A stretch of DNA of 64,000 bases from Geodermatophilaceae bacterium URHB0062 (GTDB taxonomy: Bacteria; Actinomycetota; Actinomycetes; Mycobacteriales; Geodermatophilaceae): contig KK211086.1 in the NCBI GenBank assembly GCA_000620185.1, forward strand, positions 593,331 through 657,330, read 5' to 3'. The translations under genes were made by a program, and so were the position numbers. Shown in pieces: positions 59,525 through 64,000 of this stretch; the first letter of the stretch is position 1, and every line of letters begins with the position of its first letter. The notes beneath the pieces were generated by a model. The model made no database searches. It worked only from the letters and a program-made list of their open reading frames with translations, and had not been told where the DNA came from.

Positions 59525-59992
59525 TCAGTTGGCGGTGGAGCGGCACTCCCGAGACCGCAGGGCGGTGACGTAGTCGGTCGGGGCCCCCGCGGCCTCAGCG
59601 GCGTCGGCGATCGCGCCCAGGTGCCGGGCCGAGGGCAGGCCGCCCTCGTACGCGTCGAGCGCGTAGGCGTAGGCGACCACGTCCCCCTCGAGGGTGTGCG
59701 TGCGCAGGTGCACCCGCTGGTAGAGGCCGGAGTCGGCGCCCTCCCACGCGTCGAGGGCCCGCTCGTCGGCCTCGGTCAGGTCGTACAGGGCCACGAAGAC
59801 GCCGGGGTGCGTCTGCTCGGGCGTCTCGTCGGGCACGAGCGTCGCCAGGGCGCCGTCCCAGCCGTAGTCCTCGGCGCCGAAGGTCAGCCGCCAGCCGCGC
59901 ACCCAGCCCGTGCCCAGAAAAGGGGACGACGGACAGCGGCGCAGCATCTGCGCGGGATCCATGTTCGACCCGTAGGCGGCGTAGAGGCCCAT
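59525..59992 (-). CDS. Gamma-glutamylcyclotransferase-like protein
   Basis: 155 residues from ATG 59992; a TAGGCT box eight bases upstream (60001-60006, minus strand) supports it over an earlier ATG at 60097. The family loop AAYGSNMDPAQM (about 5-16) binds substrate, and the catalytic Glu lies in DAWEGADSGLYQRV (about 88-101). GGCT-fold enzymes release 5-oxoproline from gamma-glutamyl amines. The link to the GCS2 ligase 8 kb away is possible but untested. Confidence 0.85.
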   Translation of the reverse strand: MGLYAAYGSNMDPAQMLRRCPSSPFLGTGWVRGWRLTFGAEDYGWDGALATLVPDETPEQTHPGVFVALYDLTEADERALDAWEGADSGLYQRVHLRTHTLEGDVVAYAYALDAYEGGLPSARHLGAIADAAEAAGAPTDYVTALRSRECRSTAN

Positions 59993-60117
59993 CGCGACCG
60001 AGCCTAGCCAACGTTCGCCGAGCGCCGGATGTGGCGAGCCGGACCATGCCGGTGGCGCGGGGCCGAGCGGGTACCGGGGACAATGGCGCCGGATCAACCG
60101 CTCAGCCAGGAGAAGAC

Positions 60118-61524
60118 ATGACCCGCATCGTCATCATCGGTGGCGGACCGGCCGGCTACGAAGCCGCGCTCGTCGCCGCACAGCTCGGTGCGCAGGTCAC
60201 CGTCATCGAGCGCGACGGCATCGGTGGCGCGAGCGTGCTCACCGACTGCGTGCCCTCCAAGACCCTCATCGCGGCCGCCGGCGCCATGACCAGCGTGCGC
60301 GACTCCGCCGTCCTCGGGCTGCAGGGCGCCGAGCTGGCGACCGTGAGCCTGGACCTCGCCTCGGTGAACCACCGGGTCAAGGGCCTGGCCATGGCGCAGT
60401 CGGCCGACATCCACGCCCGGCTCTCGAACGAGGGCGTGCGGATCATCGCCGGCCAGGGCCGGCTGTCCGACGACGTCCGCGGCCTGGCCGAGCACCGCGT
60501 GGAGGTGCTGGACGACGAGGGCACGGTCACCGAGGAGCTCGAGAGCGACGTCGTCCTCATCGCCACCGGTGCCGACCCGCGGGTGCTGCGCGGCGCCGAG
60601 CCCGACGGCGAGCGGATCCTCGACTGGCGCGACGTCTACGACCTCGAGGAGATGCCCGAGCACCTGGTGGTCATCGGCTCGGGCGTGACCGGCGCCGAGT
60701 TCGCCTCCGGCTACCTGGAGGCCGGTGTGCCGGTGACCCTGGTCTCCTCCCGCGACCAGGTGTTGCCCGGTGAGGACTCCGACGCCGCGGCCGTGGTCGA
60801 GGAGGTCTTCCAGTCCCGCGGCGGGCGGATCGCCGAGCGTGGCCGCGCCGCCTCCGTCACCCGCACCGAGAAGGGCGTGATCGTCGCGCTGACCGACGGT
60901 CGCACGGTCGAGGGCTCGCACGCGCTGATGACCGTCGGCACGGTGCCGAACACCGCCGGCCTGAACCTCGAGCAGTGCGGGGTGGCGGTCACCGAGTCGG
61001 GGCACATCGTCGTCGACCGCGTCTCCCGGACGTCGGTGCCCGGCATCTACGCCGCGGGCGACGTGACCGGCGTCTTCCAGCTGGCGTCCGTGGCCGCGAT
61101 GCAGGGCCGGATCGCCATGTGGCACGCGCTCGGCGAGGCGGTCACGCCGATCAAGCTCAAGACCGTCGCGGCCAACGTCTTCACCCACCCCGAGATCGCC
61201 ACCGTCGGTGTTCAGGAGAAGGCGCTGCCCGACGACACCGACGTCCACGTCGTCCGGCTGCCCCTTGCCACCAACGCCCGGGCGAAGATGAGCGACCTGC
61301 GCGACGGCTTCGTGAAGCTGTTCGCCCGCCGGTCGACCGGCGTGATCGTCGGCGGCGTCGTGGTCGCCCCGGGCGCCTCGGAGCTGATCCTCCCGGTGGC
61401 GCTGGCCGTCACCAAGGGGCTGACGGTCGCCGACCTGGCGCAGACGTTCTCCATCTATCCGTCGCTGTCCGGCTCGATCACCGAGGCCGGCCGCCGGCTG
61501 ATGGGCACCGACGAGCTGGCCTGA
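60118..61524 (+). CDS. lpdA: NAD(P)H-quinone dehydrogenase (LpdA type)
   Basis: 468 residues from ATG 60118, with AGGAG upstream. It is a flavoprotein of the lipoamide-dehydrogenase fold: FAD site IVIIGGGPAGYEAALVAA (about 4-21), NAD site VVIGSGVTGAEFASGY, and C-terminal FAD phrase GIYAAGDVTGVFQLAS. The redox pair CxxxxC is missing: the segment is GGASVLTDCVPSKTLI with one cysteine. So it cannot act as a disulfide reductase, and it matches mycobacterial LpdA (Rv3303c), a quinone reductase. The gene order near punA and the amidohydrolase agrees with that. Confidence 0.9.
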   Translation: MTRIVIIGGGPAGYEAALVAAQLGAQVTVIERDGIGGASVLTDCVPSKTLIAAAGAMTSVRDSAVLGLQGAELATVSLDLASVNHRVKGLAMAQSADIHARLSNEGVRIIAGQGRLSDDVRGLAEHRVEVLDDEGTVTEELESDVVLIATGADPRVLRGAEPDGERILDWRDVYDLEEMPEHLVVIGSGVTGAEFASGYLEAGVPVTLVSSRDQVLPGEDSDAAAVVEEVFQSRGGRIAERGRAASVTRTEKGVIVALTDGRTVEGSHALMTVGTVPNTAGLNLEQCGVAVTESGHIVVDRVSRTSVPGIYAAGDVTGVFQLASVAAMQGRIAMWHALGEAVTPIKLKTVAANVFTHPEIATVGVQEKALPDDTDVHVVRLPLATNARAKMSDLRDGFVKLFARRSTGVIVGGVVVAPGASELILPVALAVTKGLTVADLAQTFSIYPSLSGSITEAGRRLMGTDELA

Positions 61525-61630
61525 GCCGCCTGGCTGTGGTGGGCGGGGCGGCCCGCGTCCACTGAGCCGGATGTGACGGACGTTCCGCTCAACTTCCGCC
61601 CGGCGGTGCCGACGGGCGCGCGCACCGCCG

Positions 61631-63391
61631 ATGCAGAGGTGGATGCCTCCTGTCCGGTTCGTCCCCGCCCCCGTCGCCCGCCGGCGTGCCCTCCGCTCGC
61701 TGGTGCTGGCCGGCGCCATGGCTGCCGCCGCCTCGCTGCTGACGCCGCCGGCGGTCGCCTCCGCCGAAACGGCGACCAACCCGGAGACGACGACCACCGT
61801 GGTGGGGCAGCTGCTGCAGACGTGGGCCGAGACCGAGCACGACGGAACCACGGCCGCGGGCGAGGACGACGGCCTGCAGAGCTACGTCCAGCTGGCGGAC
61901 GGCGCGACCGTGCCCGTCGACACCGACGGGGTCGCCGGCGTCCCGGTCGACTCCACCGTCGCCGTGACCGTCGACGGCAGCACCGATGCGACCACCGGGG
62001 GAGAGACCACCGGGGACGCCGGCGACCAGCCCGCGCTCCCGGTCCTGGACTCCACCGTCGTCAAGAAGGCGCCCCCGACGCCCCCGGTGCCCACCGGCCG
62101 CCTGACCAACCAGGTCACGGTCGTCACCGCACTTCCCGCCGGATCGACGCCCGACGGCACCACCGCGGCCCAGGTGGCCGACCTGGTGAACCACGAGGTG
62201 GCCGACTTCTGGTCCACGCAGACCGATGGCGCCGTGCGGATCGGGGTCGTCAAGACCGTCGACGCGGTGCGCACCACCGCCGGATGCGCCAGCTCCGCGA
62301 CGCTGTGGAACGAGGTCGCCGCCAAGGTGAAGTTCACCGCGGGTGCCGGCAAGCACCTGCTGGTGTACCTGCCCCGGACGCTCAGCAGCTGCCAGTACGC
62401 GCTCGCCGAGGTCGGCCGGGGGACCACCTCCGGCGGGCGGCTCTACGTCCGCGACACCACCGCGTCGGTCATCGCGCACGAGCTCGGCCACAACTTCGGC
62501 CTCGGGCACTCGTCGGGCCGCCAGTGCGACGCGGCCGTCGACGGCGGCAGCTGCCGCACCGCCCCCTACCGCGACTTCTACGACGTCATGGGCGTCAGCT
62601 GGGGCGAGCTCGGCGCCCTGAACGCGCTGCAGGCCAGCCGGCTGCACGTGCTGCCGGCTGCCGCCCAGCAGTCGCTCTCGGTCTACGGACCGGCCGGGAC
62701 GGCGACCCTGGCGCCGCTGTCGGGCCGGATCGGCGTCCGCGGCCTCCGGCTGACCGACTCCACCGGCGCCGAGTACTGGCTGGAGTACCGCGCGGCCGCG
62801 GGGCAGGACGCCTGGCTGTCCTCGTCGGGCAACCGCTACGGGCTCGACTCCGGCGTCCTCGTGCACCGCGCCGGGACGTTCCCCGACACGTCGCTGCTGC
62901 TCGACGGCACCCCGGCGGCCGCGGCCGCCTGGGACGGCGACCTGCGGTCCGCGCTGCCCGTGGGCGTGCCGGTGTCGCTGGCCGGCGGCGAGTTCACCGT
63001 CGAGCTGCAGGGCATCACCGCGCACGGCGCCGTGGTGCGGGTCGTCCCGACGCCGCCCGCGACGGCCGCGACCCCGGCGCCCGCGCCGGCCGCCGACGGC
63101 GCCGGCCAGGTGCTGGCGGGCTCGGCCCCGGCCGCTCCCGCACCCGCCGCCGCTCCGGCCTCGCCCGCTCCCGCTCCCGCCGCCGCTCCGGCCTCGCCCG
63201 CTCCCGACGCGCTCGCCGCCCCGGCGCAGTCCGAGCTCCTGGTGGGAACGGCGACCCCGGCGCTGCGGCCGGCGGCGGAGGGCTCCAGCAGCAGCGGCGG
63301 GATCGCCATCGCGGCGGCCGGTGCGCTGCTGGCGGGCGGAATGCTCGTCGTCGTCCGCCGGGTGCGCAGATCGGCCCTCCGCGCCCGCTGA
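61631..63391 (+). CDS. Secreted, membrane-anchored metzincin-type metalloprotease
   Basis: 586 residues. A signal peptide (RRRALRSLVLAGAMAAAASLL, cleaved near ASAE) starts the protein. The zinc site HELGHNFGLGH (about residues 284-294) is the long HExxHxxGxxH form, followed by the Met-turn YDVMG. A beta-rich region, then an Ala/Pro-rich stalk containing an 11-residue duplication, leads to a C-terminal helix (GIAIAAAGALLAGGMLVVV) and basic tail RRVRRSALRAR. The catalytic domain is displayed outside on a flexible stalk. Family: reprolysin/gametolysin-like; target unknown. ATG 61643 is an alternative start. Confidence 0.88.
   Translation: MQRWMPPVRFVPAPVARRRALRSLVLAGAMAAAASLLTPPAVASAETATNPETTTTVVGQLLQTWAETEHDGTTAAGEDDGLQSYVQLADGATVPVDTDGVAGVPVDSTVAVTVDGSTDATTGGETTGDAGDQPALPVLDSTVVKKAPPTPPVPTGRLTNQVTVVTALPAGSTPDGTTAAQVADLVNHEVADFWSTQTDGAVRIGVVKTVDAVRTTAGCASSATLWNEVAAKVKFTAGAGKHLLVYLPRTLSSCQYALAEVGRGTTSGGRLYVRDTTASVIAHELGHNFGLGHSSGRQCDAAVDGGSCRTAPYRDFYDVMGVSWGELGALNALQASRLHVLPAAAQQSLSVYGPAGTATLAPLSGRIGVRGLRLTDSTGAEYWLEYRAAAGQDAWLSSSGNRYGLDSGVLVHRAGTFPDTSLLLDGTPAAAAAWDGDLRSALPVGVPVSLAGGEFTVELQGITAHGAVVRVVPTPPATAATPAPAPAADGAGQVLAGSAPAAPAPAAAPASPAPAPAAAPASPAPDALAAPAQSELLVGTATPALRPAAEGSSSSGGIAIAAAGALLAGGMLVVVRRVRRSALRAR
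63134..63205 (+). repeat. 33-bp in-frame duplication in the protease stalk
   Basis: Two nearly identical 33-bp units encode the 11-residue word APAPAAAPASP twice in the stalk before the C-terminal membrane helix. Confidence 0.6.
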
Positions 63392-63421
63392 GCGCGGCCG
63401 GGAGCTACCCGGCCGCGCGGG

Positions 63422-64000
63422 TCACTCCGCGGCGTCGGCGATGGTGCAGATCACCGCGCCGCTGGTGACGGCGGCGCCGACCTCGGCCGACAGACCGGAG
63501 ACGGTGCCGGCCTTGTGGGCGGTGATCGGCTGCTCCATCTTCATGGCCTCGAGGACGACGATCAGATCGCCGGCCTCGACGCTGGCGCCGTCCTCGACCG
63601 CGACCTTGACGATGGTGCCCTGCATCGGCGAGCTTAGATCGTCTCCGGACGCCGACGAGCCGCCGTGACCGCTGCCTCGCTTGCGCGGCTTCGCGGCCGC
63701 CGCCGGAGCGCCCCCGCCGCCCGCTGCCAGCCCGGCCGGCAGCGAGACCTCGAGCCGGCGGCCGCCCACCTCGACGACGACGGTCTGGCGGGGCGCCTGC
63801 TCCTCGTGCTCTGCCGGCGCGGCGTCGTAGGGCGGGACCTGGTTGTCCCACTCGGTCTCGATCCAGCGCGTGTGCACGGTGAACGGCTCGCTGGTGAACG
63901 CGTCGTCGCGGACGACGGCGCGGTGGAAGGGGATGACCGTCGGCATGCCCTCGACGACCAGTTCGTCCAGCGCGCGGCGGGCCCGCTGCAGCGCCTCGGT
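63422..64000 (-). CDS. accA3: Acyl-CoA carboxylase alpha subunit, C-terminal part (partial, enters from the right edge)
   Basis: The frame is open to the right edge (192 residues shown). It reads [20 protein letters not shown] at the end of a biotin carboxylase, a linker rich in Ala/Gly/Pro, and a biotinyl domain whose acceptor Lys lies in [12 protein letters not shown]. The layout equals actinobacterial AccA3/BccA (biotin carboxylase plus BCCP). With a separate beta subunit it carboxylates acetyl- or propionyl-CoA; the latter product feeds MutAB. The symbol is by analogy, since AccA1/A2 types look similar at this end. Confidence 0.9.
   Translation of the reverse strand, partial: TEALQRARRALDELVVEGMPTVIPFHRAVVRDDAFTSEPFTVHTRWIETEWDNQVPPYDAAPAEHEEQAPRQTVVVEVGGRRLEVSLPAGLAAGGGGAPAAAAKPRKRGSGHGGSSASGDDLSSPMQGTIVKVAVEDGASVEAGDLIVVLEAMKMEQPITAHKAGTVSGLSAEVGAAVTSGAVICTIADAAE

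Overview
The window is chromosomal DNA from a very GC-rich actinobacterium. Codon third positions are almost all G or C, GTG and TTG starts are common, and many genes have a TANNNT-type -10 box ending 6 to 8 nt before the start codon, which is the leaderless arrangement common in Actinobacteria. Gene order matches conserved actinobacterial blocks, for example the mycobacterial order sucC-sucD-(34 kDa-antigen-like membrane protein)-perM-purN-purH and the nucleoside block punA-pmmB-upp / add-deoA-cdd. Protein style suggests Geodermatophilaceae (Blastococcus, Geodermatophilus, Modestobacter), but that placement is inference. I saw no phage, IS element, CRISPR array, tRNA or rRNA. No stretch above 300 bases lacks a gene.

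Layout. 1-2.6 kb: end of a membrane protein, an orphan B12-binding mutase subunit, and a secreted S15-type hydrolase. 2.7-14.5 kb: TCA cycle and one-carbon/purine genes (sucCD, a divisome-type membrane protein, perM, purN, purH, a pentapeptide-repeat protein, folD, a DUF3017 protein, mdh, icd). 14.6-24.1 kb: a solitary AbiEi/DUF559-type nuclease gene framed by palindromes, a CAP-domain protein, a CBS/CorC protein, galE, an aminotransferase, trpS, a 2H phosphoesterase, a YihY protein and a D,D-carboxypeptidase. 24.2-48.4 kb: a nucleoside uptake and salvage region with a BMP lipoprotein, ABC ATPase and two permeases, cdd, deoA, add, deoC with two aldehyde dehydrogenases, upp, pmmB, a uronate-dehydrogenase-like SDR and punA. 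An ABC-2 exporter, a DEAD-box helicase, an acidic duplicated protein and a sulfotransferase are interleaved. 48.4-53.2 kb: a membrane-tethered SARP-like regulator with a beta-propeller, a GCS2 carboxylate-amine ligase and an M20 amidohydrolase. 53.2-58.4 kb: methylmalonyl-CoA mutase mutA-mutB with its chaperone meaB. 58.4-64 kb: a second palindrome-framed AbiEi/DUF559 gene, a gamma-glutamylcyclotransferase, an LpdA-type quinone reductase, a secreted metzincin protease and the biotin-carrier end of an acyl-CoA carboxylase.

How it works together. Nucleosides enter through the BMP/ABC system. Cdd and Add deaminate them, DeoA and PunA phosphorolyse them, and a phospho-sugar mutase probably moves the phosphate from C1 to C5. 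DeoC splits deoxyribose-5-phosphate, and the adjacent aldehyde dehydrogenase can oxidise the acetaldehyde. Upp, PurN and PurH supply nucleotides. The carboxylase, MutAB/MeaB and SucCD form the propionyl-CoA to succinate route.

The most unusual features are families of small palindromic elements at gene 3' ends. One 60-nt element occurs four times with compensatory base changes in its stem. Two unrelated 58-60 nt palindromes each occur as an equal-length pair bracketing one of the two AbiEi/DUF559 genes, a layout resembling RAYT/REP systems but with a Vsr-like nuclease fold instead of a transposase.
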